The position numbers were made by a program, and so were the translations under genes. A DNA stretch of 64,000 nt, taken from positions 434,001-498,000 of the forward strand of contig NZ_QJGZ01000039.1 of NCBI RefSeq assembly GCF_003254585.1. Reading direction: 5' to 3'. A model generated the notes under the pieces. It had not been told where the DNA came from. It searched no databases and saw only the letters and a list, made by a program, of their open reading frames with translations. Every line of letters begins with the position of its first letter. Within the stretch, counting starts at the first letter, position 1. Below are positions 1 through 9,493 of this stretch, piece after piece. The DNA is from Flavobacterium sharifuzzamanii. Lineage in GTDB: Bacteria > Bacteroidota > Bacteroidia > Flavobacteriales > Flavobacteriaceae.

Positions 1-284
1 ACGATGCTGACCCAGATTTCTCAGATCGTTTTGATGCAAAAGCAAGAATCAATGCTAACTTATCTAGCGTAATTGGCGTAAAAGAATTAGACGTTTACCC
101 TGGATTAAGCTTAGGTTTACATAATTTCGGAGGTCACGTTGGTGGTCGCTATTTCTTTACTGACGGATTTGGTGTTTTCACAGAAATCGGATTCCCAATT
201 GCAAAATACGGTTCAAACAATGATCCTTTTTATCATTTGAATAATCAAGCGACTTTTAGTTTAGGAGCTTCATTTAATTTATAA
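1..284 (+). CDS. C-terminal end of an outer-membrane beta-barrel-like protein (5' truncated by window)
   Basis: An open frame enters from the left edge and ends with TAA at 282-284, giving about 93 residues. The translation has alternating hydrophobic and polar stretches with many Gly and aromatic residues (GLSLGLHNFGGHVGG, YFFTDGFGVFTEIGF) and ends in Phe-Asn-Leu. This is the pattern of small porin-like outer-membrane barrels, which usually close on an aromatic-rich last strand. The N-terminus, and any signal peptide, lies outside the window. It converges on the protease gene on the other strand, with a shared terminator between them. The family assignment is inference from composition only. 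Confidence 0.55.
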   Translation, partial: DADPDFSDRFDAKARINANLSSVIGVKELDVYPGLSLGLHNFGGHVGGRYFFTDGFGVFTEIGFPIAKYGSNNDPFYHLNNQATFSLGASFNL

Positions 285-340
285 TTTTTTCTTAGGCTCA
301 AAGGCTCAAAGAAGCAAAGGAACAAAGTTTTTATAAATAG

Positions 341-366
341 AAAACCGCCTTAACAGGCGGTTTTTG
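341..366. terminator. Bidirectional intrinsic terminator
   Basis: A near-perfect stem with arms aaaaccgcc and ggcggtttt around a TTAACA-like loop is A-rich on one side and T-rich on the other. It lies between the convergent outer-membrane gene and protease gene, so it can serve both. Confidence 0.8.
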
Positions 367-381
367 CTTTTTATAGTATTT

Positions 382-3165
382 TTATTTTTTAGCGAATTTC
401 TTAACGATTCTTTTTGCACCGTTGTTTAATTCTAATACATAAATTCCCGTATTTAAGGCGCTTACGTCTATAGGATTTTCAGAAAGTTCACCTTTACTAA
501 TTTGCTGACCTAGAATATTGGTAATTCTAAATGTATATCCTTTATTGTTTAAAAATGAAACATTTAATTCATTTACAACAGGATTTGGATATAATGCAAA
601 TTCAGGATTTTCATTAGTCTCTATCAATCCCGTAACAATTTCTTCATTCACAACTGCTCCTGAAGCGGTTATGTTTATAGAATAATCTTCGACTTGTCCA
701 TAAGAAAAACTTTCGCAAGATGTTGGAATTCCATTATATTTCATAGAAACTCTAAGTCTTGTAGTTCCAAGAGCTGCCGTTGATGGAATTGTTATACTTC
801 CCGATGCTGAAGTTGCTGTTGATGTAGCTTTTGTCCAAACCGTTTCGCCAGAATCTGCAAAATCACCATCTTGATTATAATCTATAAACACAGCATATCC
901 TTCACTATAAACTGTAGATGTCCATTTCGGTGTAATCGTAATTGTATATGCAGTTCCTCTTGTTGCATTTGTCGAAATTGAAGTATAATTTTCATAACCC
1001 GTTGTTCCTGTAGATGTATTATTGATTGTACCGAATACAACTTTACCAATTTTTTCGTCGGCAGTACTATTTCCTTGTGATGTACAATAAGTTAACGCAG
1101 CAGAAGTAGTTGTAACATTTACTGTATTACTCGCCACCGAAACATTCCCTGCAGCATCTTTAGCTTTTACACTAAAACTATAAGCAGTTAATGCTGTTAA
1201 ACCAGTTACTGTATAATTTGTTGTTGTAGACGAACCTTTTAATGTTGTTCCCTCGTAAATATCATATCCTGTAACAGCTACATTATCTGTTGATGCTGTC
1301 CACGATAAATTAGTCGTTGTCCCTGTAGTACCAGAAGCAGCAAGATTTGTTGGAGCTGTAGGCGCAACAGTATCATTAGACCCAACATAAGCAGCACCAA
1401 TACCTACTGCATAAAATGCATTGGTTGTTGCTATAACTTCAGCCGAACCTGCACCATACAAATCTATTGCAGATTGTATCCCCGATGTTCTTGCATTTGC
1501 ATAAGTAGAATTTGCGGTTAAATACACACTCTCTAAACGAAAGGCAATTTTTGCCGCTTTATCGATAGTTATACCTGTTACGTTATATGAGCTCCCAATA
1601 TCATTTGTTCCAGATTTACCAACTGATAAAATGTAAAACCAATGATTCAAAACTCCCGAATTGGTATGAACGCCACAATAATCGTTACTGCTAGTTGGCG
1701 TACAGCTTTGGCTTACCCAATTGGTCCCTCCATAAGTATCTGGCTGCCCCTCTGATTTTGGATTACTCATAGAACGTAAAGCAAGATGTCCTGTTCTTCT
1801 TTCGATATCTTCTCCCACTAACCATGTAGATTTTGTTGGCGCAGCACGATATTCAATACAAGCTCCCCAAATATCCGAGAAACCTTCATTCATTGCCCCC
1901 GATTCTTTTTGATAAGCAAGATTTGCTGTATAAGTACAAACTGCATGTCCTATTTCATGTCCAGCAACATCAAGTGCCGTCAAGATATCAAATCCTCCAG
2001 TTCCCGTTCCGTCACCATAAGTCATAACGCTTCCGTTCCAGAATGCATTATTATTATTTGGATATCCAGCGGCCACTAAATTGTAGTGAACATAACTTTT
2101 AATTTTTGCTCCGGCATTGTCATAACTGTTTCTTCCATGAACAGCAGACCAATAATCGTATGTCATTTCAGCACCCCAGTGTGCATCCAATGCTCCATTA
2201 TCTTTATTTGTATTATTATACTCAGCAGCTGTCCAATTATTGTCAGCATCAGTAAAATTAGTTGTTGGATATGTTGCGGTTCTTGCAGAGTTATAGGTTT
2301 GAATTCCATTTCCTCGAGTTCCATCAGATAAAATATAAGAAGATCCACTTAGAGTAGTCTGAATGGTCTGAGTTCCGCTATAACGGGTCGCCGCATTTGC
2401 CGAAACAATGGCAACTTTTGCATTAGATGTTTCCTTTTGATTTTCTTTAGCCGATTCCAATTTTCCTCCGTGACTATGTTCTCCAAGGTGTTTTATGGTA
2501 GCATTATAAAACAAGACTTTTCCATTTTCAGCGTCGATATAGAGATCACCTCTGCTTAACGGATTTGTAGCATAGATATCAAACTTATAAGCCAATCGAA
2601 CTTTATCAGATTTTCTGTCCTCTCCTTGTTCTTCCATATCTGGTAATAAAACCAATTCCCCTTTTGGTTTTTCATAATCCATCGCAGCGGCGTCTTCGGG
2701 TTTTTCCCATAAGTATTCTTTTGCTCCCGTATAAGCAATCGCTTTAGCAAATGCATCCTGACTTGATAATTTTGGAGTAGTTTTTACATTTTTAAAAGCA
2801 TAAAATTCGCCATTCATAGAAACTAATTTACCTTCTTTAGAATGTAATGAATAATTGGCAAATTCTACTTTGATTCCCTGTTCATACAACTGAAACTTTT
2901 CATGAGTAAAACCCTCTCTATCTGATTCGGTTTTAACTTTCAAAAAAGACTGGTTCTCTTTTAATCCAAGTTGCTCTTTAAAAACAGTATTGTAATCTGT
3001 TCCCTTGTAGGTAGATTTATCACTAAAAGTGATTAGACTTGGTTGTCCATTTTCTGATAAATTTTTCTGACTTACCCGCTTGTCTGTATTTTGAGCAAAT
3101 ACAGGCACTGAAAATGTAAGAATAATAACGGCTGACGCCATAATTTTAGGTAATTTTCTTTCCAT
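382..3165 (-). CDS. Secreted M4 (thermolysin-family) metalloprotease with FnIII, GEVED and T9SS sorting domains
   Basis: This 927-residue protein starts at [11 protein letters not shown], where a signal peptide ending in VFAQ begins; the frame extends 64 codons upstream but that extension is AT-rich and not protein-like. Domains in order: FTP/PepSY propeptide (about 30-260), M4 catalytic domain with zinc motif HEIGH at residues 403-407 followed by the downstream Glu motif NEGFSDIWG, one fibronectin type III domain ([13 protein letters not shown] onward), a GEVED-type jelly-roll segment ending [11 protein letters not shown], and a C-terminal tail with [14 protein letters not shown] and a basic end. 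That tail is the type A signal for type IX secretion, so the protein is expected to be secreted. It probably degrades extracellular protein. The leader AAATACCAC lies 6 nt before the ATG. Confidence 0.93.
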   Translation of the reverse strand: MERKLPKIMASAVIILTFSVPVFAQNTDKRVSQKNLSENGQPSLITFSDKSTYKGTDYNTVFKEQLGLKENQSFLKVKTESDREGFTHEKFQLYEQGIKVEFANYSLHSKEGKLVSMNGEFYAFKNVKTTPKLSSQDAFAKAIAYTGAKEYLWEKPEDAAAMDYEKPKGELVLLPDMEEQGEDRKSDKVRLAYKFDIYATNPLSRGDLYIDAENGKVLFYNATIKHLGEHSHGGKLESAKENQKETSNAKVAIVSANAATRYSGTQTIQTTLSGSSYILSDGTRGNGIQTYNSARTATYPTTNFTDADNNWTAAEYNNTNKDNGALDAHWGAEMTYDYWSAVHGRNSYDNAGAKIKSYVHYNLVAAGYPNNNNAFWNGSVMTYGDGTGTGGFDILTALDVAGHEIGHAVCTYTANLAYQKESGAMNEGFSDIWGACIEYRAAPTKSTWLVGEDIERRTGHLALRSMSNPKSEGQPDTYGGTNWVSQSCTPTSSNDYCGVHTNSGVLNHWFYILSVGKSGTNDIGSSYNVTGITIDKAAKIAFRLESVYLTANSTYANARTSGIQSAIDLYGAGSAEVIATTNAFYAVGIGAAYVGSNDTVAPTAPTNLAASGTTGTTTNLSWTASTDNVAVTGYDIYEGTTLKGSSTTTNYTVTGLTALTAYSFSVKAKDAAGNVSVASNTVNVTTTSAALTYCTSQGNSTADEKIGKVVFGTINNTSTGTTGYENYTSISTNATRGTAYTITITPKWTSTVYSEGYAVFIDYNQDGDFADSGETVWTKATSTATSASGSITIPSTAALGTTRLRVSMKYNGIPTSCESFSYGQVEDYSINITASGAVVNEEIVTGLIETNENPEFALYPNPVVNELNVSFLNNKGYTFRITNILGQQISKGELSENPIDVSALNTGIYVLELNNGAKRIVKKFAKK

Positions 3166-3265
3166 AATAATGTGGTATTTAATTTTGGTTAAATGGATTA
3201 CAAATAAAATACTTAATGTAGGTAAATACTTTATTTTAATGTAAAAATATTTTATTTGTGTTATA

Positions 3266-3295
3266 TTATCGATTAAATTTGCCTTTAATCGATAA
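3266..3295. promoter_or_regulatory. Candidate operator: 12-bp perfect inverted repeat
   Basis: Arms TTATCGATTAAA and TTTAATCGATAA are exact reverse complements separated by 6 nt (TTTGCC). The site is centred about 115 bp upstream of the M4 protease start. There is no U-tract, which favours a protein-binding site over a terminator. No matching regulator gene is adjacent. Function is inferred. Confidence 0.45.
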
Positions 3296-3479
3296 AAAGC
3301 AACATTTTTTACATTAATTCCATTTTTATTTAACAAACTGTAATAATCTTGTAACAAAACAGCTATAAAACCAATTATTTGATTGATTAATAAATACTTA
3401 CATACAAAACCACGTATTAAACCTTATATAATTTGTTAAAACCAACAGCTACAAATCCTTTAATTAATTCCTACAAAAA

Positions 3480-3503
3480 AAGCCAGCTCTTTTAAAAGCT
3501 GGC
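3480..3503 (-). terminator. Intrinsic terminator downstream of the 3541-3960 gene
   Basis: Stem GCCAGCT/AGCTGGC with an inner TTTTAAAA; on the minus strand it is followed by seven T residues. It ends the transcript of the small membrane-protein gene before the protease promoter region (3166-3480), which otherwise holds only AT-rich DNA and the operator at 3266. Confidence 0.75.
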
Positions 3504-3540
3504 CTTGAGCGGTTTTTTCTTTTTATACTTGATTTGGAGT

Positions 3541-3960
3541 TTATGATCTGCTGAACTTTCTTTTTAATGTGGCCATAAACTCATTAAGTGTAATGCCGTT
3601 ATATTCGTATGAATCATCTTGTAACAAATCTGAAGATTCTTTTCTTATGCAAATAGTCATCATAAAATTATCAGGTTTCTTTTTAGACACTACTAACATA
3701 GTAATTAAAGAAAAACTAAACGCGAAAATTCTAACAAAAACAAATAGATTTCGAAAAACACCTCTATCATTTCTTTCTTTTATTGCTCTACTTGTAAAGT
3801 AAAACAATTGAATTACAAATGTTAACATAAAAACATAAGACAAATATCTTAAACTATGATAACCAATTAACAACACTAAAAGTGATATTACAATTGAAGC
3901 TACCACATTTGCTATAAACAAATAACTTCCCCATTTAATATCGATTTCAAACTTTTCCAA
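3541..3960 (-). CDS. Hypothetical small membrane protein
   Basis: This 139-residue protein is of unrecognised family. Three hydrophobic segments are visible: about residues 11-37 (LFIANVVASIVISLLVLLIGY), 40-58 and 72-92 (VFVRIFAFSFSLITMLVV). A polar C-terminus of about 45 residues ends in basic LKRKFSRS. It stands alone on the minus strand with its own terminator, about 170 bp downstream of scoB, so it may be monocistronic. No catalytic motif is seen. Confidence 0.6.
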   Translation of the reverse strand: MEKFEIDIKWGSYLFIANVVASIVISLLVLLIGYHSLRYLSYVFMLTFVIQLFYFTSRAIKERNDRGVFRNLFVFVRIFAFSFSLITMLVVSKKKPDNFMMTICIRKESSDLLQDDSYEYNGITLNEFMATLKRKFSRS

Positions 3961-4033
3961 AGGCGTATTTTTTTAAATCAGAGCAAATGCAAAGAAAAAG
4001 ATTACGTTTTAATTATACGCTCTAACAGAAAAC

Positions 4034-4064
4034 AAAAAAAAGAACCTTCATTTAAGAAAGTTCT
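4034..4064 (-). terminator. Probable terminator of the scoA-bla-scoB transcript
   Basis: An 8-bp stem (agaacctt with aaagttct, one mismatch) is followed on the minus strand by a run of T residues (the A8 tract at 4033-4040). It lies 63 bp past the scoB stop. Confidence 0.55.
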
Positions 4065-4126
4065 CTTATTTAAATTTATTTTTAGCACTTCAACTTTGAG
4101 CCTCCGCGCCTTTGAGCCTTTGAACC

Positions 4127-4783
4127 TTAAAAAACCATCTCAGGAATTTCACCTTCAATGATCAAATCGGCTTCGGTTGAGGCGATGATGTGCTCGACTG
4201 AGATGCCTGGCGCTCGTTCTAAGAGCTTAAAACCTTTTTCGGTCACTTCGAGTACTGCAAGTTCGGTTACAACCTTTTTAACGCATCCTACGCCTGTTAA
4301 TGGCAAAGTGCATCTTTTTAAGATTTTTGATTCTCCTGCTTTGTTTACGTGCATCATGGCAACGATGATATTTTCGGCAGAAGCTACCAAATCCATTGCG
4401 CCTCCCATTCCTTTTACCATTTTGCCTGGAATTTTCCAATTGGCGATGTCTCCGTTTTCAGAAACTTCCATGGCTCCTAGAATCGTCAAATCTACTTTCT
4501 TGCTTCGGATCATTCCGAAACTAAAAGCCGAATCAAAGAAACTTGCTCCCGGAAGTGTCGTAATGGTTTGTTTTCCTGCATTAATAATATCGGCATCTTC
4601 TTCTCCTTCAAAAGGAAAAGGCCCCATTCCCAGAACTCCATTTTCACTTTGGAATTCAACTGCTATATCTTCTCTAACGTAATTTGCAACCAAAGTTGGA
4701 ATCCCAATTCCAAGATTCACGAAATAACGGTCTTTTACTTCTTTTGCAATTCGCTTTGCTATATCTTCTTTACTAAGTGCCAT
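4127..4783 (-). CDS. scoB: 3-oxoacid (succinyl-CoA:acetoacetate) CoA-transferase, subunit B
   Basis: This 218-residue protein has the usual length for the beta subunit. The catalytic glutamate motif SENGVLGMGP is present near residue 45, with the family's NLGIGIPTLVA and GGAMDLVA stretches. With ScoA it moves CoA from succinyl-CoA to acetoacetate, linking ketone bodies or branched-chain degradation to acetyl-CoA. In most genomes scoA and scoB are adjacent and coupled; here a complete beta-lactamase gene sits between them. All three genes share one strand and may still be co-transcribed. Confidence 0.95.
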   Translation of the reverse strand: MALSKEDIAKRIAKEVKDRYFVNLGIGIPTLVANYVREDIAVEFQSENGVLGMGPFPFEGEEDADIINAGKQTITTLPGASFFDSAFSFGMIRSKKVDLTILGAMEVSENGDIANWKIPGKMVKGMGGAMDLVASAENIIVAMMHVNKAGESKILKRCTLPLTGVGCVKKVVTELAVLEVTEKGFKLLERAPGISVEHIIASTEADLIIEGEIPEMVF

Positions 4784-4795
4784 AATTTTTTAATG

Positions 4796-4893
4796 TGTCT
4801 TTTTAATGTGCCAATTAGTCAATTTGATCATTAGAAAATGCTTAACACGATCTAAATTAATTATCTAATTGGCACATTGTCTAATTATCTAAT
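4796..4893. repeat. Imperfect intergenic hairpin of repeated words, between bla and scoB
   Basis: The region contains gtgccaattag and, facing it, ctaattggcac, plus repeated ctaattatctaat words. Together they form a long imperfect inverted repeat that runs into the 3' end of the beta-lactamase gene. The element on the other side of that gene (5767-5829) uses the same words. Confidence 0.6.
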
Positions 4894-5766
4894 AAAATAA
4901 TCCCAAACTGCTTTTGTTAGGTCCGCTATTATTTTTTCTGTATCCTCTCTTTTCTCTGTAATATCTTTCAAGTAAACCGACAGAATGAAATGTTTTCCGT
5001 TTGGAAGTTTTACAATTCCAATGTCATTCATTGCAACTCTCAAGTTATTATCATTTGTTCCAGAAATTCCAGTTCTGTGTGCTAATTCGGTGTTTTCAGG
5101 AAGTCCAGCTTTCATCCAAGTAAGACCTCTTGAAGTTTCAACCATTAATTGATACAAATACTTTGTCGTTTCTTGTTTTAAAATTTCGCCTTTAAAAAAC
5201 TTCTCGAGCAATTCTGTTGTTGCTATTGGAGTTGTGGTATTGACATAAAGATTTTTCCATGTCTTCATTTGGTCTTCGTTCATTTTAATAACGAAATCCC
5301 TGATACCTTGCTCATTTATAAACTTTTTAATGTACTTTGTACCTCCAACTAAATTGATCAAAATGTCGCATCCGTTATTATCACTATGCGAAACCGTGTA
5401 ACGAAGTATTTTATCTAAAGTCAAATTCACATTTCCCTCTGGATAATCTACTTTCATCGGACTCCATGTATCTTCTTTTAAATCTTTCTTTTTTATAAAG
5501 ATTTCCTGAGTAAGATTAAGTTTTCCTTCATCGACCTTATGCAAAACTGCTAAAGCAATATGAAATTTAAATACGCTCATCATTGGCATTTTTAAATTTC
5601 CATTGATGCTCAAAGTATCCTTATCTTCAATACCTTTCATAGAAAGACCTAAAGTTGCACTTTTATTCGAAATAATTTGATGTAATTGATTTCGAAGTTC
5701 ATTTGTGCCTTGAGAAAAAACTTGAAACGATAAGAACGAAAAAAGAACTATGCTAAATTTAGTCAT
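4885..5766 (-). CDS. Class A beta-lactamase (A2/PER-VEB-like subgroup)
   Basis: This 293-residue protein has an N-terminal signal peptide (cleavage near VFSQG). Class A motifs: S64-V-F-K67 (Ser70/Lys73 in standard numbering), S128-D-N130, the omega-loop glutamate in N163-E-D-Q166 (Glu166), and H230-R-T-G233 where the KTG motif normally stands. The NEDQM arrangement in the omega loop resembles the Bacteroidota A2 enzymes. The Lys234-to-Arg change is known from CARB carbenicillinases and alters inhibitor and substrate handling. It should hydrolyse beta-lactams in the periplasm. It lies between scoA and scoB with related hairpin repeats on both sides and no regulator gene, suggesting insertion as a single-gene cassette. 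The hydrolysis spectrum cannot be told from sequence. Confidence 0.92.
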   Translation of the reverse strand: MTKFSIVLFSFLSFQVFSQGTNELRNQLHQIISNKSATLGLSMKGIEDKDTLSINGNLKMPMMSVFKFHIALAVLHKVDEGKLNLTQEIFIKKKDLKEDTWSPMKVDYPEGNVNLTLDKILRYTVSHSDNNGCDILINLVGGTKYIKKFINEQGIRDFVIKMNEDQMKTWKNLYVNTTTPIATTELLEKFFKGEILKQETTKYLYQLMVETSRGLTWMKAGLPENTELAHRTGISGTNDNNLRVAMNDIGIVKLPNGKHFILSVYLKDITEKREDTEKIIADLTKAVWDYFIR

Positions 5767-5829
5767 ATTTTTAATGTGTCAATTTGATAATTAGATAATG
5801 TCAAAACAATTATCTAATTACCTCATTTT
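5767..5829. repeat. Imperfect intergenic hairpin of repeated words, between scoA and bla
   Basis: The words aatgtgtcaatttgat, taattagataatg and caattatctaatta form an imperfect inverted repeat. Its words match those of the element at 4796-4893, so the beta-lactamase gene is bracketed by related repeats. Confidence 0.55.
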
Positions 5830-6531
5830 CTAATTTCTAGCTCTTACAGTTCGCTGTTCAATTCGTTTCTCAAACTTCTCTCCTTGAAAAATACGCTGTA
5901 CCATAATTCCCGGAATATGAATCTGATTTGGATCTAAAGTCCCAACTGGAACCAATTCTTCTACTTCTGCAATTGTAATTTTCCCAGCACCCGCCATACA
6001 AGCATTGAAGTTTCTGGCTGTTCCTTTGAAAATAAGATTTCCTGCTTCATCACCTTTCCATGCTTTCACAATGGCAAAATCGGCTTTGAAAGCTTCTTCC
6101 ATAATATGCATTTTTCCGTTGAATTCACGTGCTTCTTTTCCTTCTGCCACTTCCGTTCCGTAACCTGCTGGAGTAAAGAATGCTGGAATTCCTGCCTGAG
6201 CTGCACGACAGCGTTCTGCAAGAGTTCCTTGTGGAGTCAATTCGACTTCTAACTCGCCAGAAAGCATCTGACGTTCGAATTCTGCATTTTCTCCCACATA
6301 AGAAGAAATCATTTTTTTGATCTGTTTTTTCTGCAACAACAATCCTAAACCAAAATCATCTACACCTGCATTATTAGAAATACAAGTTAAATCTGAAATT
6401 GAGGTGTTTACCAACGCTGCAATTGTATTTTCAGGAATACCGCATAATCCGAAACCTCCAAACATGATGGTCATGCCGTTTTCAATTCCTTCAATAGCAT
6501 CCTGAACGCTATTTACTTTTTTTGTTATCAT
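5830..6531 (-). CDS. scoA: 3-oxoacid (succinyl-CoA:acetoacetate) CoA-transferase, subunit A
   Basis: This 233-residue protein has the usual alpha-subunit length. Diagnostic stretches include the CoA-binding glycine loop [11 protein letters not shown] near residue 25, the downstream [12 protein letters not shown], and the family block [16 protein letters not shown]. It is the first gene of the unit scoA-bla-scoB. The upstream boundary is the PBP1A terminator at 6623-6662. It forms the heteromeric transferase with ScoB in the cytoplasm. Confidence 0.95.
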   Translation of the reverse strand: MITKKVNSVQDAIEGIENGMTIMFGGFGLCGIPENTIAALVNTSISDLTCISNNAGVDDFGLGLLLQKKQIKKMISSYVGENAEFERQMLSGELEVELTPQGTLAERCRAAQAGIPAFFTPAGYGTEVAEGKEAREFNGKMHIMEEAFKADFAIVKAWKGDEAGNLIFKGTARNFNACMAGAGKITIAEVEELVPVGTLDPNQIHIPGIMVQRIFQGEKFEKRIEQRTVRARN

Positions 6532-6622
6532 AACAAACTATCTTTATTGCTGAATATTTTTGATAAAAATAAGATTTTTAGATTAAATTATAACGATTTC
6601 GTAAAAATAAAACCAAAAGAAA

Positions 6623-6662
6623 AATCCCTTTACAAATCTTTTAAAAGACTAGTAAAGGGATT
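6623..6662 (-). terminator. Intrinsic terminator of the ricT-gldH-PBP1A transcript
   Basis: An 11-bp stem (aatccctttac with gtaaagggatt) encloses a second inner stem (tcttttaaaaga). On the minus strand a T-rich run follows. It lies 35 bp past the PBP1A stop. Confidence 0.8.
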
Positions 6663-6696
6663 GATATATAATTAAATAAGCTTTATTGCAACATTG

Positions 6697-9003
6697 TTAC
6701 AATTCAAACTCATCAGTATTTTGTTCGGTCTGTGTGGTATCTTTTACGACAGCTGGTCTTTGATAGCAATCTACTTTGATAGAAAGATTTGCTGGACGTT
6801 CAAATTCAGATTTTGAAATCTGAAGATCTTTATCGGCATAACACTTTTTCATATAATAACCCCAAACTGGCAAAGCTGCTGTAGCTCCTTGTCCGTAAGT
6901 CAAACTTTTGAAACGTGCTGAACGATCTTCACATCCAACCCAAACTCCAGTAACTAAATTCGGAACCATTCCCATAAACCAACCATCAGACTGGTTTTGC
7001 GTTGTACCCGTTTTACCTGCAATTGGATTTGTAAACATATACGGATATCCTGTCCAACGGTTATCTCCACTTCCACCGCCTTGCGTACGTAAACGTACAC
7101 CAGAACCACTTTCTGTTACCCCTTGAAGCAATTTGATCACCGCGAAAGCAATATCTTTATTTAAAACGTCGTGAGACTCTGGAATCGGTTCGTAAATAAC
7201 CTCACCGCTTTTGTTCTCAATTCTACTTAAAAACTGTGGTTTTACATAAACTCCCTGGTTTGCAAATGTACTATATGCCGCAACCATATCCTCTACCGTG
7301 ATATCTACAGCTCCTAAAGCAATAGATGGCTGAACTGGAATTTCTGTTTTAACTCCTAATTTTTTAGTCAATTCAACAACTGCTTCAGGACTTGTTCTAT
7401 CAATTAATTTAGCCGAAACTGTATTGATAGAAGCCGCCAAAGCTTGCTTTAAAGTTACCATTCCGCGGTATTTGTAATCAGAGTTTCTTGGTTCCCAATC
7501 TTCTGTTACGTGGTGACGTCCTTTGTGAATCATAAACGGTCCATCAAGAATAGAATCGCAAGGAGACATATTCAATTCTTCGATTGCTGTTGCATAAACG
7601 AAAGGCTTGAAAGTAGAACCAACCTGTCTTGCTCCTTGCCCAACGTGATCGTATTGGAAATATTTGTAATTGATACCTCCAACCCAAGCTTTAATTGCTC
7701 CCGTTTGAGGCTCCATTGACATTAAACCAGATTGTAAAAAGTGCTTGTAGTAACGAATAGAATCAAGTGGCGTCATAGTTGTATCACGTTCACCTTTCCA
7801 AGTAAAGACACGCATTTTTGTTTTTACTTTGAATGAAGCAATAATATCGTCTTCGCTTTTGTCCATTTCTTTCATTTGTGCCCAGCGAACAGAATTCTTC
7901 ATCGCCTGCATCATGATTCTATCTGTCTCAGCTTGTGTGATATTTACGAAAGGAGCATTTTTATTGTTTTTCTGATCAATAAAAAACTGCTGTTGAAGGT
8001 TTTGCATATGCGCCGCAACAGCTTCTTCAGCATAAGTCTGCATTCTAGAATCTATCGTAGTATAAATCTTAAGACCATCTTTGTAAATATCGTAATCCGA
8101 TCCGTCTGGTTTTTTATTTTCTGCAACCCATTTCTTCATGTAATCACGAAGATATTCTCTAAAATAAGTCGCTATACCTTCACGGTGACTTTCCAATTTA
8201 AATTTCAAAGTAATTGGCAAAGCTTGAAGTCTTTCTTTTTCAGCTTCAGAAATCATTTTTGCTTTTGCCATTTGAGATAAAACCACGTTACGACGGTTTT
8301 TTACTCCTTCTGGATTTCTAACGGGATTGTATAAACCTGAGTTTTTAAACATTCCAACCAAGATAGCCGATTCGTCAACTGTCAAGTCTTTTGGATCTTT
8401 AGAAAAATAAGTCTGTGCCGCAGAACTTACTCCAACAGAATAATTTCCGAAGTCATAAACATTGCAGTACATCGCTAAGATTTCATTCTTAGTATATTGT
8501 CTTTCCAGACGAATAGCGATAATCCATTCTTTTATTTTTTGCACAATCCTGAAAGGAAGGAATTTAGACCCTTCACCATGAAACAACTGTTTTGCCAACT
8601 GTTGCGTCAATGTACTTGCACCTCCGTTTGTTCCCAAACTAAAAACGGCTCTTAAAGTTCCGCGTCCGTCAATTCCTGAATGCTCATAGAAACGTGCATC
8701 TTCAGTTGCAACAAGCGCTTCAACCAGATTTTTAGGCAAATCTGAATATTTAAGCTGAGATCTGTTGGTTTTGAAATATTTACCTAACACAACGCCGTCA
8801 GAAGAAATAATCTCTGTAGCAAGGTTTGAATCTGGATTTTCTAAATCTTCAAATGAAGGCATAGATCCAAATAAGCCCCATGAGGCAAATAAGAAGAAAG
8901 CTAAAACTCCTAATAAAGAGTACGCAAATACCCTCCAGAATTTCTTCTTGTAATAATTAATATCCTTAGTTTTATTTGATGGATTGTTTTTTTTAGCAGC
9001 CAT
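6697..9003 (-). CDS. mrcA: Penicillin-binding protein 1A (bifunctional glycosyltransferase/transpeptidase)
   Basis: This 768-residue protein is of usual class A PBP size. One membrane anchor is near residues 24-47 (VFAYSLLGVLAFFLFASWGLF). The GT51 domain shows EDARFYEHSGID and GGASTLTQQLAKQLF. The transpeptidase domain shows STFK (SxxK), SINT (SxN) and KTGTTQNQSDGWF (KTG). It polymerises glycan strands and cross-links peptides at the outer face of the inner membrane. It follows gldH by 10 bp and ends in a strong terminator, so ricT, gldH and this gene are probably one transcript. Confidence 0.96.
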   Translation of the reverse strand: MAAKKNNPSNKTKDINYYKKKFWRVFAYSLLGVLAFFLFASWGLFGSMPSFEDLENPDSNLATEIISSDGVVLGKYFKTNRSQLKYSDLPKNLVEALVATEDARFYEHSGIDGRGTLRAVFSLGTNGGASTLTQQLAKQLFHGEGSKFLPFRIVQKIKEWIIAIRLERQYTKNEILAMYCNVYDFGNYSVGVSSAAQTYFSKDPKDLTVDESAILVGMFKNSGLYNPVRNPEGVKNRRNVVLSQMAKAKMISEAEKERLQALPITLKFKLESHREGIATYFREYLRDYMKKWVAENKKPDGSDYDIYKDGLKIYTTIDSRMQTYAEEAVAAHMQNLQQQFFIDQKNNKNAPFVNITQAETDRIMMQAMKNSVRWAQMKEMDKSEDDIIASFKVKTKMRVFTWKGERDTTMTPLDSIRYYKHFLQSGLMSMEPQTGAIKAWVGGINYKYFQYDHVGQGARQVGSTFKPFVYATAIEELNMSPCDSILDGPFMIHKGRHHVTEDWEPRNSDYKYRGMVTLKQALAASINTVSAKLIDRTSPEAVVELTKKLGVKTEIPVQPSIALGAVDITVEDMVAAYSTFANQGVYVKPQFLSRIENKSGEVIYEPIPESHDVLNKDIAFAVIKLLQGVTESGSGVRLRTQGGGSGDNRWTGYPYMFTNPIAGKTGTTQNQSDGWFMGMVPNLVTGVWVGCEDRSARFKSLTYGQGATAALPVWGYYMKKCYADKDLQISKSEFERPANLSIKVDCYQRPAVVKDTTQTEQNTDEFEL

Positions 9004-9013
9004 AACTATTTTT

Positions 9014-9493
9014 CTAATCTTTTTGTTCTATTCTAAAACCAACGTCTGTAATTCCTTGTAAAGCTTCAACTCCAGGAATCTTACCTGATTGTCTAACAGC
9101 TTGTTTGATATGAACTTTATATTTTCCTGTAAATTTTACATCTTCTTTGTAAAAGAGTTTGCTTTCTTTTATATCCGAAAATCCGTTTCCTAATAAAGTC
9201 CCATCTGGTGCTGCCATTTGATATTCTAACGTATCTACTTTTGTGAAACCGCTTGGAGTTTCTAAAGCTACAATCAAAAACAAATTATTAAACGGATAAT
9301 TATTGTTATCTCGTATGTTTACAAAGGCATTGTATTTTTTTGTAGAATCTAAAACCGGCAGATCAAAGCTTATAATACTGTCTTTGTGCCAAGCGCTTCC
9401 AACAGATTTATACTCATCAAATACTCTTTTTTTATCACAAGAAAAAAGAAGTATTGCTGCCAAGAGAAGAATTCCGCTATTTTTTATTCTCAT
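9014..9493 (-). CDS. gldH: Gliding motility lipoprotein GldH
   Basis: This 159-residue lipoprotein has its lipobox at LLFSC19, followed by DKKRVFDEYKSV. The sequence matches the GldH family in length and in the central block FNNLFLIVALETPSG; GldH is needed for gliding in Flavobacterium johnsoniae. The start codon overlaps the end of ricT by 17 bp, indicating translational coupling. The lipid-anchored protein is expected on the periplasmic side of a membrane. The identification rests on recalled family sequence and the ricT-gldH context. Confidence 0.9.
   Translation of the reverse strand: MRIKNSGILLLAAILLFSCDKKRVFDEYKSVGSAWHKDSIISFDLPVLDSTKKYNAFVNIRDNNNYPFNNLFLIVALETPSGFTKVDTLEYQMAAPDGTLLGNGFSDIKESKLFYKEDVKFTGKYKVHIKQAVRQSGKIPGVEALQGITDVGFRIEQKD

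Noticed and set aside
3166..3357. 64-codon N-terminal extension of the M4 protease
   Set aside because: The extension is AT-only sequence spanning the operator and promoter region; a normal signal peptide begins at 3165.
4158..4682. 174-residue plus-strand open frame inside scoB
   Set aside because: Exact antisense of a conserved gene and Ser/Pro-rich without family resemblance.
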